Positions 42,422 to 51,592 of a stretch of 64,000 nucleotides of DNA are shown piece by piece. This DNA is from Candidatus Brachythrix odensensis (lineage in GTDB: Bacteria; Chloroflexota; Anaerolineae; J036; Brachytrichaceae), in the NCBI GenBank assembly GCA_016714465.1, contig JADKDT010000026.1, positions 310,001 through 374,000 on the forward strand, written 5' to 3'. Both the position numbers and the translations under genes were made by a program. Position 1 is the stretch's first letter; each line of letters starts with the position of its first letter. Under the pieces are notes generated by a model that was not told where the DNA came from, did not search any database, and worked only from the letters and a program-made list of their open reading frames with translations.

Positions 42422-43443
42422 CACGCCTCGAGGACGACGGCCGGGCCGGCCCGCCGGGTGATCTCGCCCACGAGTGTGCCTTCGCCGAGCGCGGACAGCG
42501 CACGGGAGGCATCAACCCGCGCCACAACCACGCACAGCCCGAGGCCCATGTTGAAGGCCCGGTAGAGGTCGTCGCGCGCGACATCGCCCAGGTGCTGGCG
42601 GATCAGCTCGAAGATGGGCGGCACCGGCCACGCGCCGACGTGAAAAACCGCCGCCAGGTCGTTGGGCATGACGCGCGGCACATTCTCGAGCAGCCCGCCG
42701 CCGGTAATGTGGGCAATGCCATGCATGCGAACGCTGGCGGCGTCGAGTTTCCGGAACTGGGTCAGATACGAGCGGTGCACGGCCAGCAGGGCATCGCCGA
42801 TGCTGGCGCCAAGATCGGCACGTTGGATGTACCAATCCAGCCCTGCCAGGGCGCGCCGGGCCAGCGAGTAGCCGTTGGTGTGCAGCCCATTGGACGGCAG
42901 CCCCAGGATCACGTCGCCGGCTGCGACGCGCGTTCCATCGATGGCCTGCGTTCGGTCGACCACCCCGACGATCGTCCCGGCCACGTCCATCTCGCCGTCG
43001 ACATACACGCCGGGCATCTCGGCGGTCTCGCCGCCCAGCAAGGCAAGGCCATTCTCGCGGCAGGCCACGGCCATGCCGGTGACGACGGTGGCGGCCTGCC
43101 CGGCGTCCAGCTTCGACGCCGCGATGTAGTCCATGAAGAACAACGGTTGGGCGCCCTGGGCGAGGATGTCATTGACGCAGTGGTTGACCAGATCCTGACC
43201 GATCGTCTCCCAGCGGCCCATCGCCGCGGCCACCTTGGTCTTGGTCCCAACCCCGTCCGTGCTGGCGACCAGCACCGGCGCAGCCATCGCCTTCAGCGCC
43301 GAGGCGTCGAACATCCCGCCGAACGCGCCGATCCCGGCCAGCACCCGCGCGTCGTGGGTGCTGCGGACGGCGTCCTTCATGAGCTGAACGGCTCGGTTGC
43401 CCTCGCCGATGTTCACCCCGGAGCGGGCGTAGGCATCACTCAT
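42421..43443 (-). CDS. purM: Phosphoribosylformylglycinamidine cyclo-ligase (AIRS)
   Basis: A 340-residue ATP-dependent cyclase that closes FGAM to AIR. It has the expected N-terminal YARSGVNIGEGNRAVQLMK, the STDGVGTKTKVA nucleotide-binding segment, MDYIAASKLD, the GGETAEMPGVY loop and the C-terminal GLGLCVVV-type motif. Its ATG overlaps the purD stop by 4 bases, and its own stop overlaps purN. Assignment is firm. Confidence 0.96.
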   Translation of the reverse strand: MSDAYARSGVNIGEGNRAVQLMKDAVRSTHDARVLAGIGAFGGMFDASALKAMAAPVLVASTDGVGTKTKVAAAMGRWETIGQDLVNHCVNDILAQGAQPLFFMDYIAASKLDAGQAATVVTGMAVACRENGLALLGGETAEMPGVYVDGEMDVAGTIVGVVDRTQAIDGTRVAAGDVILGLPSNGLHTNGYSLARRALAGLDWYIQRADLGASIGDALLAVHRSYLTQFRKLDAASVRMHGIAHITGGGLLENVPRVMPNDLAAVFHVGAWPVPPIFELIRQHLGDVARDDLYRAFNMGLGLCVVVARVDASRALSALGEGTLVGEITRRAGPAVVLEA

Positions 43444-44738
43444 CGGGCCACCCCGGGCGCGGAATGGCCGCCGATATCGGACCGGTATTGCATGCCGTCG
43501 AAGTGAATCGCGGAGACGCCGGCGTAGGCGCGGGCCAGCGCCTCGGGCAGGTCCGCCCCCGTCGCGGTGACGTTGAGGACGCGCCCGCCCCGGGTGAGCA
43601 CCTGGTTGCCCTGCGTGTCCGTGCCAGCGTGGAAAACTGTGACGTCCGCGGGCACGTCGGACAGCCCATGGACGGGCAGGCCCTTCTCATACGGGCCAGG
43701 ATAACCGCCCGAGGCAAGCACAACGGTCGCGGCCGCACCCGGTCGCCAGGCCACTTCGACCTGATTGAGCGCGCCGTCAATGCAGGCGGTCAGCACATCG
43801 GCCAAATCCGTTTCGAGCAGGGGCAGGATGACCTGGGTCTCGGGATCGCCAAAGCGGCAATTGAACTCCAGGACGGAGACGTGCTCGGCCCTGCCGCCCA
43901 GGGACGGGAGCAGCATGAGCCCCGCGTACAACACACCCACGTAAGGCGTTCCCTGAGCGCGCATCGCCTCCAGGATCGGCTCAAACACTAGCCGTTGCGC
44001 ATCGCGCAACAGGCCTGGCGATACGTCAGGGGCGGGCGCATATGCGCCCATCCCGCCCGTGTTTGGGCCCGTGTCGCCATCCCCAATGCGTTTGTGATCG
44101 CGCGCGGGCGGCATCAGCACTGCCCGCGCGCCATCGCAGAAGGCCAGCAAGGAAACCTCGCGCCCGCTCAGGCGCTCCTCGATGATGACATGCGCGCCGG
44201 CCTCGCCAAACTCACGTTCAAGCATGATCCGGCGCAGGGCCGCCTCGGCGGCGTCCGCGTCATCGCACACGAAAACGCCTTTGCCCGCGGCCAGTCCGTC
44301 GGCTTTGACGACACAGGCGGGCGCCGACCCAAAGGGCAGGGCCCGCGCAAATCGCAACGCCTGATCGAACGCATCGAAGACGGCGAAACTGGCGGTCGGC
44401 ACGCCACTCGCCCGCATGATCGATTTTGAGAAGAGCTTGGACGCTTCGAGTTTTGCCGCGGCGCGCTTTGGCCCAAACGCGCGCAACCCCGCGGCGAGAA
44501 AGGTATCGACGATCCCGGCGGCCAGCGGCGCTTCGGGGCCGACGATTGTCAGATCAACCTGATTCTCGCGCGCAAATGCCAGCAGAGCGGGGATGTCATC
44601 GGCCGCAATCTCGACGTTGTGCCCGGCGGTGCCGGCATTTCCCGGCGCGACGTAAATACACTGGACCCGCGGCGATTGGGTCAACTTCCAGGCCAGGGCG
44701 TGCTCGCGCCCGCCATTGCCCACGATGAGGATGTTCAT
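43440..44738 (-). CDS. purD: Phosphoribosylamine-glycine ligase (GARS)
   Basis: A 432-residue ATP-grasp ligase joining phosphoribosylamine and glycine to GAR. It opens with MNILIVGNGGREHALAWKL. Other motifs are VVGPEAPLAAGIVD-like (here IVGPEAPLAAG), KADGLAAGKGV (ATP lysine), EERLSGREVSLLAF, GPNTGGMGAYAP and EFNCRFGDPETQ. Length and motifs are complete. Both neighbours in the operon overlap it by 4 bases. Confidence 0.97.
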   Translation of the reverse strand: MNILIVGNGGREHALAWKLTQSPRVQCIYVAPGNAGTAGHNVEIAADDIPALLAFARENQVDLTIVGPEAPLAAGIVDTFLAAGLRAFGPKRAAAKLEASKLFSKSIMRASGVPTASFAVFDAFDQALRFARALPFGSAPACVVKADGLAAGKGVFVCDDADAAEAALRRIMLEREFGEAGAHVIIEERLSGREVSLLAFCDGARAVLMPPARDHKRIGDGDTGPNTGGMGAYAPAPDVSPGLLRDAQRLVFEPILEAMRAQGTPYVGVLYAGLMLLPSLGGRAEHVSVLEFNCRFGDPETQVILPLLETDLADVLTACIDGALNQVEVAWRPGAAATVVLASGGYPGPYEKGLPVHGLSDVPADVTVFHAGTDTQGNQVLTRGGRVLNVTATGADLPEALARAYAGVSAIHFDGMQYRSDIGGHSAPGVAR

Positions 44739-46243
44739 AGCTCAAAGACGGTCTTGTCCCGATCGTCATCGAACAACCAGGCCGGGATCGGAATGGGATA
44801 GCGCCCCGAAAAGCAGGCCGCGCAAAACGAGGATTGCCCATTCGCCAAATGCGGCACGCCCTCGGCTGCCGCGCCTTCGATCCCATGGGTGGCCTTGAGC
44901 AATCCGTTGAGGCTGAGATACACAAGCGAATCGGCCCCGATGTGGGCGCGGATCTGCTCGACATCGAGGGTGTGGGCGATCAGCCCCTTGCGAGTGGCCA
45001 TGTCGACCCCCATGAAACAGGGGTGGCGGACCGGTGGCGAGGACACCCGCACGTGCACTTCGCTGGCCCCGCCGTCGCGGAGCAGCTGAATGAGCGGGCC
45101 GGCGGTCGTGCCGCGCACGATGCTGTCGTCGATCATCACCACCCGCTTGCCGCGCAAGTTGGCTGAGAGCGGGTTGTATTTGAGCTGCACCCCGACCTTG
45201 CGCAATTCTTTGTCGGGTTGGATGAAGGTCCGCCCGATGTAGCGGTTCTTGATCAGCCCCTCGGTGTAGGGGATGCCCGACTCCAGGCTGTAGCCGATCG
45301 CGGCGGGCGTGGAGGAGTCGGGGACGGGCACGACGATGTCAGCGTTGGCGGGCGCCTCGCGCGCGAGCTGTCGTCCGGCCCGCTGGCGGGCCTCATGGAT
45401 AACCTGCCCCTCGAGGACCGTGTCGGGCCGGGCAAAATAGACGTGCTCAAAGATGCACAGCGCGCGTTTGCCGGAGTGCCGGGTGATCGTCGACGTCACA
45501 CCCTGTTGGTCAATCCGCAGCACTTCGCCGGGCTCCACCTCGCGCATGAAGCGCGCGCCCACGGTTTGCAGGGCGCAGCTCTCGGACGCCACGACATAGC
45601 CGCCGTCGATCTCGCCCAGGCACAGCGGGCGCAGGCCAAGCGGATCACGCGCGGCGAAGATGCCCTGGTTTGTGAGCATGGTGAGCGAATAGGCGCCCTC
45701 GACCACCCGCATCATGGCTTGCAGACGGGCCACCCACACGTCCGGGCCGGCCTCCTCGGCGGCGCCATTCGGCTCGTTCCAGATCGCGGGCGGGGCGGCC
45801 AGAACCTGGGTGAGGACTTCGCTGTCCGAGCTCGACGACAGGCCAACCCCGCGCTGGAGCAGGCGCCGGCGCAACTCGAGCGCATTTGTCAAATTCCCGT
45901 TGTGCGCCACGCCAAGCGGGCCGTGGATGGTTTCGACCAGATACGGTCCGGCATTCTTGACATGCGACGAGCCCGTTGTGGAGTAGCGGTTGTGGCCGAT
46001 GGCGTGGGTGCCCACCAGCGGGCGCAGATTGGCCTCGTTGAAAACCTGCGACACCAGGCCCATGTCCTTGTGCACGTGCGCGGCCCGCCCATCGCTGGTG
46101 GCGATGCCGGCGCTTTCCTGGCCGCGGTGCTGCAGGGCGTACAACCCGAAATAGGTCAGCCGGGCCACGTCTCGGCTCGGGGCGAAGACCCCGAATATGC
46201 CGCATTCGTCGTGGGGTTTGTCGTCCTCGAAGGATATGTCCAT
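44735..46243 (-). CDS. purF: Amidophosphoribosyltransferase
   Basis: A 502-residue enzyme making phosphoribosylamine from PRPP and glutamine, the first committed step. A 13-residue propeptide precedes the nucleophile Cys 14 in DECGIFGVF, so N-terminal self-processing is expected. The phosphoribosyltransferase motif is RVVMIDDSIVRGTTAGPLI. Cysteines at ALCIFEHVYFARPD, RHPCFMGVDM and SSFCAACFSG match the four [4Fe-4S] ligands of the Bacillus subtilis type, so this form probably binds a cluster and is oxygen-sensitive. The ATG is 4 bases after the purE stop. Confidence 0.97.
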   Translation of the reverse strand: MDISFEDDKPHDECGIFGVFAPSRDVARLTYFGLYALQHRGQESAGIATSDGRAAHVHKDMGLVSQVFNEANLRPLVGTHAIGHNRYSTTGSSHVKNAGPYLVETIHGPLGVAHNGNLTNALELRRRLLQRGVGLSSSSDSEVLTQVLAAPPAIWNEPNGAAEEAGPDVWVARLQAMMRVVEGAYSLTMLTNQGIFAARDPLGLRPLCLGEIDGGYVVASESCALQTVGARFMREVEPGEVLRIDQQGVTSTITRHSGKRALCIFEHVYFARPDTVLEGQVIHEARQRAGRQLAREAPANADIVVPVPDSSTPAAIGYSLESGIPYTEGLIKNRYIGRTFIQPDKELRKVGVQLKYNPLSANLRGKRVVMIDDSIVRGTTAGPLIQLLRDGGASEVHVRVSSPPVRHPCFMGVDMATRKGLIAHTLDVEQIRAHIGADSLVYLSLNGLLKATHGIEGAAAEGVPHLANGQSSFCAACFSGRYPIPIPAWLFDDDRDKTVFEL

Positions 46244-46247
46244 GGAA

Positions 46248-46733
46248 TTACCGGCCAGGGTTCAGATCAGCGTCATCGCTCAGGATTTTGGCGGCCGCCT
46301 GTTTCTGATAGGCGACAACCTTGTCGCGCACCTCGGGGTCGGCCAGACCGAGGATCTTGGCGGCCAGGATGGCGGCATTCACCGGTTCGAGCACAACGGC
46401 CGAAGCAACACCACTGGGTAGCCGCAGGGACGAAAAAACGTCCGCCCCGCCAAAGCTCTCGCTTGGCGGCGGGCAGGCGATCACCGGCGCGCTCACCTGC
46501 GGGTCGGTGAAGCCGCTCAGCGCGTTGCTCCTTCCGGCGATGGTGACGTAAACCTTGGGTCGCGGATCGGCTTCGTACTGGCGCAGGATGGCCAGGGCGT
46601 GCTCGGGCGTGCGGTGGGCGCTGCCAACGCGCAATACGACCTGAACGCCGAAACTGGTCAGCGGCCCGGCGATCTTCTGGGCGTGTTCAAGGTCGCCGCG
46701 CGATCCCATCAGAATAACGGCGAGGGTGTTCAT
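46248..46733 (-). CDS. purE: Class II AIR carboxylase (PurE)
   Basis: A 161-residue enzyme carboxylating AIR to CAIR. It opens LAVILMGSRGDLEHAQKIA and keeps SAHRTP (38-43). The middle and end differ from class I PurE, which reads AGGAAHLPG. Here it reads TIAGRSNALSG (64-73), ACPPPSESFGGADVFSSLRLPSG and GVASAVVLEP, matching the metazoan PAICS-type class II form that uses CO2 directly. There is no purK in the window, which fits, because class II enzymes do not need N5-CAIR. It overlaps purC by 4 bases. Confidence 0.9.
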   Translation of the reverse strand: MNTLAVILMGSRGDLEHAQKIAGPLTSFGVQVVLRVGSAHRTPEHALAILRQYEADPRPKVYVTIAGRSNALSGFTDPQVSAPVIACPPPSESFGGADVFSSLRLPSGVASAVVLEPVNAAILAAKILGLADPEVRDKVVAYQKQAAAKILSDDADLNPGR

Positions 46734-47686
46734 GGTTGTTGATTCAGATTCCGGGCAATGCGTTCTGACGCGGGCTGCTCGCCGGGGACGAAGACGAGCC
46801 CGGTGAGTTTCTCATAGGCCGCGATGTAACGCGCGGCGACCTGGGCCAGGACGTCGGCGGGCATGGCCGGCGGCGGGCCATCGCCCGTATAGCCGCGGGC
46901 GGCATACCACTCGCGCAGAAACTCCTTGTCGAAGTTCTTCGGGGCCGACGGATCTGCGGCGTACGAGTCGGCCGTCCAGTAGCGCGATGAGTCGGGGGTG
47001 TGAATTTCGTCGATGACGGCGAGCTCGCCGTCGATCAGCCCGAATTCGTATTTGGTGTCGACCAGGATCAGCCCGGCGTGCTGGGCGACCTCCTGGCCGC
47101 GCTTGAACAGGGCAATCGCCGCGCGCTCGATCTGTTCCCACAGCGCCGGTTCGACAATGCGCCGGCCGATGATCTCCGCGCGGGTCAGGCGCTCGTCGTG
47201 GCCACCCTGTTCGGCCTTGGTCGTCGGGGTGATGATCGGCTCGGGGAGCGGGTCATTCTTCTTCAGCCCGTCCGGGAGCGCAATCCCATACGGCTTGCGA
47301 TCGCCGGACGCGTAAATCGTCCACAACGCGGTTTTGGTTACCCCGGTGATGTAGCCGCGCACGATGACTTCGACTGGGAGCGGCTGGGCTTCCCGGGCGA
47401 TGGTGACGTTGGGGTCCGGCACCCGAATAACGTGGTTGGCCACGATGTCGCGGGTCTGTTCGAACCACCAGGCGCTGAGCTGGTTCAGGGTCTGGCCCTT
47501 GAACGGAATCGTGCCCAGCACGACATCGAAGGCCGAGACCCGGTCGGTCGTGATCAGGATGCGCGCGCCGCCGGCGCGCGAGTACATGTCGCGCACCTTG
47601 CCACTGAACTTCGGGCCCAGCCCAGACAAATCGATTGTTTGCAGGGCGTTCGGTATGGCGGCGACCAGTTCGTCGTGACTCAACAT
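46730..47686 (-). CDS. purC: SAICAR synthetase
   Basis: A 318-residue enzyme condensing CAIR and aspartate to SAICAR. The nucleotide loop is GPKFSGKVRDMYSR, followed by TDRVSAFDVVLGTIPFKGQ, VRGYITG and LVDTKYEFGLIDGELAVIDEIHTPDSSRYW. It is of the longer, fungal Ade1-like form of about 300 residues, not the 240-residue bacterial form. GGAGG lies about 9 bases before the ATG at 47686; an upstream frame into the hairpin was rejected. It is followed by the overlapping purE, a pairing reminiscent of the eukaryotic PAICS fusion. Confidence 0.96.
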   Translation of the reverse strand: MLSHDELVAAIPNALQTIDLSGLGPKFSGKVRDMYSRAGGARILITTDRVSAFDVVLGTIPFKGQTLNQLSAWWFEQTRDIVANHVIRVPDPNVTIAREAQPLPVEVIVRGYITGVTKTALWTIYASGDRKPYGIALPDGLKKNDPLPEPIITPTTKAEQGGHDERLTRAEIIGRRIVEPALWEQIERAAIALFKRGQEVAQHAGLILVDTKYEFGLIDGELAVIDEIHTPDSSRYWTADSYAADPSAPKNFDKEFLREWYAARGYTGDGPPPAMPADVLAQVAARYIAAYEKLTGLVFVPGEQPASERIARNLNQQP

Positions 47687-47705
47687 GAGATTCTGCCTCC
47701 CTATC

Positions 47706-47760
47706 CCGAAACGATATCCCCCCGTCCCGGCGTACGCCGGGACGGGGGATATCGTCTCGG
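47706..47760. repeat. 27 bp hairpin with GTCCCGGCGTACG core, inside the purine operon
   Basis: Arms 47706-47733 and 47734-47760 pair with one mismatch and one bulged C around the palindromic centre GGCGTACGCC. It lies 13 bases after the purL stop and before purC. The core is identical to that at 60376. Confidence 0.7.
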
Positions 47761-47773
47761 CCAACAAGCTTTG

Positions 47774-50700
47774 CTATGCGTTCCGCAGTCCATTGGAGAA
47801 CAGGCCCAAACCGCCCATGCCCCGCTCGCCCCGGTGCCAGCGCGGATGCTGCCAGGGAAAGATGTTGTTCTCCGGGTGCGGCATGAGGCCCAGCACGTTG
47901 CCTTGCGCGTTGGAAAGGCCGGCGATCCTGCCGGCCGACCCGTTCGGATTATGCGGGTAGTCTTCGCCCAGATAGCGCAGCGCGATCATCCCCCGCGCCG
48001 ACAGCCCGTGCAGCGTCTCATCATCGCGTGTCACCAGGCGGCCTTCGCCATGCGCGATCGGGCAGTAAATCGGCTCACCCAGCCCGCGGGTGAAGACCGA
48101 GACGCTGCCCGGTTCGGGCTCGAGCATCACCCAGCGGCATTCGAAGCGCCGGCGCTCGTTGTAGGTGAGGGTAATTGCCCGCTCGCCGCCCGCAAATACG
48201 CCAGCTTCGAAGAGGCCAGCCTTGATCAGCGCCTGAAACCCATTGCAGATCCCGAGCACGGGCCGCCCAGCCGCGACAAAGGCCTGTAGTGATTCCCCAA
48301 GCCGTTCGCGCAGATCGAGCGCCCACAGCACGCCCGCCCCGAGGTCATCGCCATACGAGAACCCGCCCGGCAGGATGAGCATGTGATAGTCCGCCAGCAT
48401 GCGCGATCGCGCGCGCACCTGGTTGACGTGCACGATCTCGGGCAGGCCGCCGGCCAGTTCAACCGCCAGGGCCGCGTCGTGGTCGCGGTTTGAGCCGTTG
48501 GCGTGCAGGATGAGCACGCGCTTGCCCGGCGTGACGGACGGGAGGCTGAGTGGCGCGCGCGCTGGGGCCGGGCGCGCCGCCACGGGCGGATCGGGGGCGA
48601 TCGCCCCGCGCCACGCAAGCTCAAGCCGCGCGATGTCGGCGTCAATGACCTTTGCGCCGCCCAGCCCGGTCACAGTCAGCGTGCTCGCGGAGGCGACATC
48701 ACCGATTCGGGCGCAGGGCGTCCCGGCCAGGGCGCGTTCGAACGCGGCCGTGTGTGTTGGCGCAACCTCGACGATAAGCCGGCAGGCGGATTCGCTGAAA
48801 AGGAGCACGATGTCGTCGCCCGCGTCGGCCTGCAGCGCCGAGAGGTTCACGGACGCGCCCAACCTGCCAGCCAGGCACATTTCGGCCAGAGCGACCGCGA
48901 AGCCGCCCTCGCTGCAATCGTGGCAGGCCCGTACGTGACCGGCCCGGATGGCGCCGTGCAAGGCGCGCAGCCGGGCGAGGGCGCCCGGCACCGGCTGGGG
49001 GACGATCGCGTCAGCATGCGCGCCCTGCCGCAGCCCGGCGTAGTGGCTCATCCCCAGCTCGTCGCGGGTGTCGCCGACCAGATACAGCGCGTTCCCGGCC
49101 TGCTTCAGATCCATCGTGACCGTCGCATGGACATCTGGCACGATCCCAAGGGCGGAGATGAGCAGGGTGCCTGGGATGGCGTGTTTGGCCCCGTCCGCGC
49201 CGGTGTACTCGTTGTTCAGGCTGTCCTTGCCGGAAATGAAAGGCGCGCCGTAGGCCAGGGCGGCATCGTGGCACCCCTGCGCGCAGGCGACGAGGCTGCC
49301 CAGACGGTCGGGCAGGTTCGGGTTGCCCCAGCAGAAGTTGTCCAGGATCGCGATCCGGTCGGGGTCGGCGCCGACGGCGACCGCGTTTCGGAGGGCTTCA
49401 TCGACCGCCGCCCAGGCCATCGCATACGGATCGCGCTCGCCATACTGCGGGCAGATCCCATTTGAGAGAGACAGGCCCAGGGTCGAGCTCGGATCCGGCG
49501 CCAACACGGCCGCGTCGCCGGGCCCGTGATTGGCGGCCCCGACGAAGGGTTTGACTGCCGTGGCGCCCTTGACCTCGTGGTCGAACACGCGGACGATGGC
49601 TTCCTTGCTGCGGATATTCGGGTGGGCGAGCAGGGCCAGCAGATCCGCTGTGGCATCGCTGGCGGCATGCCGTGCGCTGGCGTGGCGCCTGCTGGCGCGC
49701 GGTGTGCCGCTGACCGATCGGGAGACAGGGTCGGCGGACAGCCGGCGCTGGGGAATGCCCTCGTGCAGAAATTGAATCGAGAGGTCGCCGACGATGCGCC
49801 CGGCGTATTTGATCGTTAGCCGCCCACTGTCCTCGAATACGCCCAGCGCAAAGGCGGGGATGTCCTGACCGTCGCAGATCGCCTTGAGGGCCGGCCAGTT
49901 TTCGGCAGGCACGGCCAGGACCATCCGTTCCTGAGCCTCGCTCAGCCAGATCTCCCACGGCTGCAGGCCGGGGTATTTGAGCAGGGCATTGTCGAGCTGA
50001 ACAGTCGCGCCAAGGCCGCTGGCCATCTCGCCGACCGCAGAGGAAAAGCCGCCCGCGCCGCAATCGGTGATGGCCCGATACAGCCCGGCATCCCGGGCCC
50101 GCAGAATGGCTTCCTGCGTTTGTTTCTCGTGAATGGGATGGCCGATCTGGACCGAGGCGCTGGCGATCCCGCCGGTTTCGGCGCCCATCTCCATCGAGGA
50201 GAAGGTCGCCCCGCGCAGTCCGTCGCGGCCGGTTCGCCCGCCGATGACGATGATGAGATCGCCGGCCTCCGCGCTGGCCGGACGCGCGGCGGGCGCGGCT
50301 GGTCGCAGGCCGACGCATCCTGCAAAGACCAAGGGATTGGCGGTGTAGCCCTCATGAAAGAGTACCGCGCCGTTGACGGTCGGGATGCCCATTTTGTTGC
50401 CGTAGTCCTCGATGCCCTTGACCACGCCGTCGTGGACCCGGCGGGGGGGCAAGACCCCGGCCGGCACGTCAGTTCGCTCGAGCGGGCCAAAACACAGCAC
50501 GTCGGTGTTGGCGATGGGCAGGGCGCTCACGCCGAGCACATCCCGGATCACGCCGCCGAGGCCGGTGTTCGCCCCGCCGAAGGGCTCGAGCGCCGAGGGG
50601 TGGTTGTGGGTTTCGACTTTGAAAGCCAGGTCCCAGCGCGAGTTGAAGGCGATGATGCCGGCGTTGTCGACAAAGGCGCTCTTGACCCACGGCTTGTTGA

Positions 50701-51424
50701 GCTTCTCGGTCGCCGCCCGGATGTAGGTCTTGAGCAGTCCGTTGATCGCCGCGCCATCGACATTGATCAGGGCCTTGAAGGTCTTGTGCACGCAATGCTC
50801 GCTCCAGGTCTGGGCCAGGGTCTCGAGCTCGACATCGGTCGGTTCGCGCGCTTCGCCGCGATAGTCGTCGCGAATCGCCCGCATTTCGTTGAGATCGAGC
50901 GCGAGCCGGCGCTCGCGGCTGATGGCCAGCAAGGCGTCGTCGTCGGCCCCCGACAACGCGATCGTCTCCACCCGGTCGCTGTCGCCTGATACGAGAGACG
51001 TGAACGGTGGCGGAATGGGCTGATCTATGACGTAGCGCTGAATGACCTCGTTTGCAAAGCGGGCACGCGCGAGATCATGCAAGCGGGCAGGGTCGGCGTC
51101 GCCGCGGACGATGACGCGCATTCCGCTCGCGGCCTCTTCGAGTGCCGGGAGGCCGAGTTCCTCCGCGGCGCGGACCAGGTTCTCGGCCACGCTGTCGGTC
51201 ACGCCGGGCAGGAAAGTGATCTCGATCGTGTGACCAGCCTCAGGCACCCCGGGTTGACCGATCGCCCATAACTCGGTCACCGGGTCGGCCAGCAGGGTCT
51301 GGCTGATGCGGGCAACGTGTTCGACGTTAAGCGCATGGCCGCGCAGGAAATAGAGGCGTTGTGTTGTTTCCTGGGAATCGTCCTGCGCGTCGCGTTGCGA
51401 GACCGTCACTTGGAAAACAGGCAC
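47774..51424 (-). CDS. purL: Phosphoribosylformylglycinamidine synthase, PurS/PurL/PurQ fusion
   Basis: A 1216-residue single-chain FGAM synthase converting FGAR, glutamine and ATP to FGAM. The N-terminal 90 residues resemble PurS (LYFLRGHALNVEHVARI). The PurL part has SEHCVHKTF, KVETHNHPSALEPFGGANTGLGG and GGFSSAVGEMA. The C-terminal 260 residues are a PurQ glutaminase with LILPGGFSYGDDLGAGV, the nucleophile in GICNGFQAL and the His in LMPHPENN. It is shorter than the 1300-residue proteobacterial PurL and fits the three-part bacterial fusions. The GTG start at 51424 lies 5 bases after TATAAT. It is the first gene of the purine operon. Confidence 0.95.
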   Translation of the reverse strand: MPVFQVTVSQRDAQDDSQETTQRLYFLRGHALNVEHVARISQTLLADPVTELWAIGQPGVPEAGHTIEITFLPGVTDSVAENLVRAAEELGLPALEEAASGMRVIVRGDADPARLHDLARARFANEVIQRYVIDQPIPPPFTSLVSGDSDRVETIALSGADDDALLAISRERRLALDLNEMRAIRDDYRGEAREPTDVELETLAQTWSEHCVHKTFKALINVDGAAINGLLKTYIRAATEKLNKPWVKSAFVDNAGIIAFNSRWDLAFKVETHNHPSALEPFGGANTGLGGVIRDVLGVSALPIANTDVLCFGPLERTDVPAGVLPPRRVHDGVVKGIEDYGNKMGIPTVNGAVLFHEGYTANPLVFAGCVGLRPAAPAARPASAEAGDLIIVIGGRTGRDGLRGATFSSMEMGAETGGIASASVQIGHPIHEKQTQEAILRARDAGLYRAITDCGAGGFSSAVGEMASGLGATVQLDNALLKYPGLQPWEIWLSEAQERMVLAVPAENWPALKAICDGQDIPAFALGVFEDSGRLTIKYAGRIVGDLSIQFLHEGIPQRRLSADPVSRSVSGTPRASRRHASARHAASDATADLLALLAHPNIRSKEAIVRVFDHEVKGATAVKPFVGAANHGPGDAAVLAPDPSSTLGLSLSNGICPQYGERDPYAMAWAAVDEALRNAVAVGADPDRIAILDNFCWGNPNLPDRLGSLVACAQGCHDAALAYGAPFISGKDSLNNEYTGADGAKHAIPGTLLISALGIVPDVHATVTMDLKQAGNALYLVGDTRDELGMSHYAGLRQGAHADAIVPQPVPGALARLRALHGAIRAGHVRACHDCSEGGFAVALAEMCLAGRLGASVNLSALQADAGDDIVLLFSESACRLIVEVAPTHTAAFERALAGTPCARIGDVASASTLTVTGLGGAKVIDADIARLELAWRGAIAPDPPVAARPAPARAPLSLPSVTPGKRVLILHANGSNRDHDAALAVELAGGLPEIVHVNQVRARSRMLADYHMLILPGGFSYGDDLGAGVLWALDLRERLGESLQAFVAAGRPVLGICNGFQALIKAGLFEAGVFAGGERAITLTYNERRRFECRWVMLEPEPGSVSVFTRGLGEPIYCPIAHGEGRLVTRDDETLHGLSARGMIALRYLGEDYPHNPNGSAGRIAGLSNAQGNVLGLMPHPENNIFPWQHPRWHRGERGMGGLGLFSNGLRNA

Positions 51425-51429
51425 GCGGC

Positions 51430-51435
51430 ATTATA
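51430..51435 (-). promoter_or_regulatory. TATAAT box at the purL start
   Basis: A perfect TATAAT on the minus strand ends 5 bases before the GTG, placing the transcript start at or next to the start codon. No PurR box or guanine riboswitch is visible. A leaderless purine-operon mRNA is suggested. Confidence 0.55.
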
Positions 51436-51467
51436 TCCGCCGTGCGCCGCACCGGATGAGGCATGGA

Positions 51468-51568
51468 ATCTATCCGCAGATTTCGCCGATTCACGCCGAT
51501 TTCTTCCGGATAGCTATCCGCAATCCAAAATCCGAATCCGCGAGAATCGGCGGAATCTGCGGATAGAT
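51468..51568. repeat. TATCCGCAGATT-type inverted repeat, copy 3
   Basis: Arms 51468-51501 and 51535-51568 pair at 31 of 34 positions around a 33-base loop. It sits upstream of purL, 24 bases beyond the stop of the amidohydrolase gene. It is the third copy in the window. Confidence 0.75.
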
Positions 51569-51592
51569 CCGATTGAGCGGAGCGCCGGTCAA

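Noticed and set aside
51425..51592. A guanine riboswitch or PurR operator before purL
   Set aside because: The TATAAT is only 5 bases from the start codon, leaving no leader for a riboswitch, and no purine-aptamer core or PurR-like dyad is seen.
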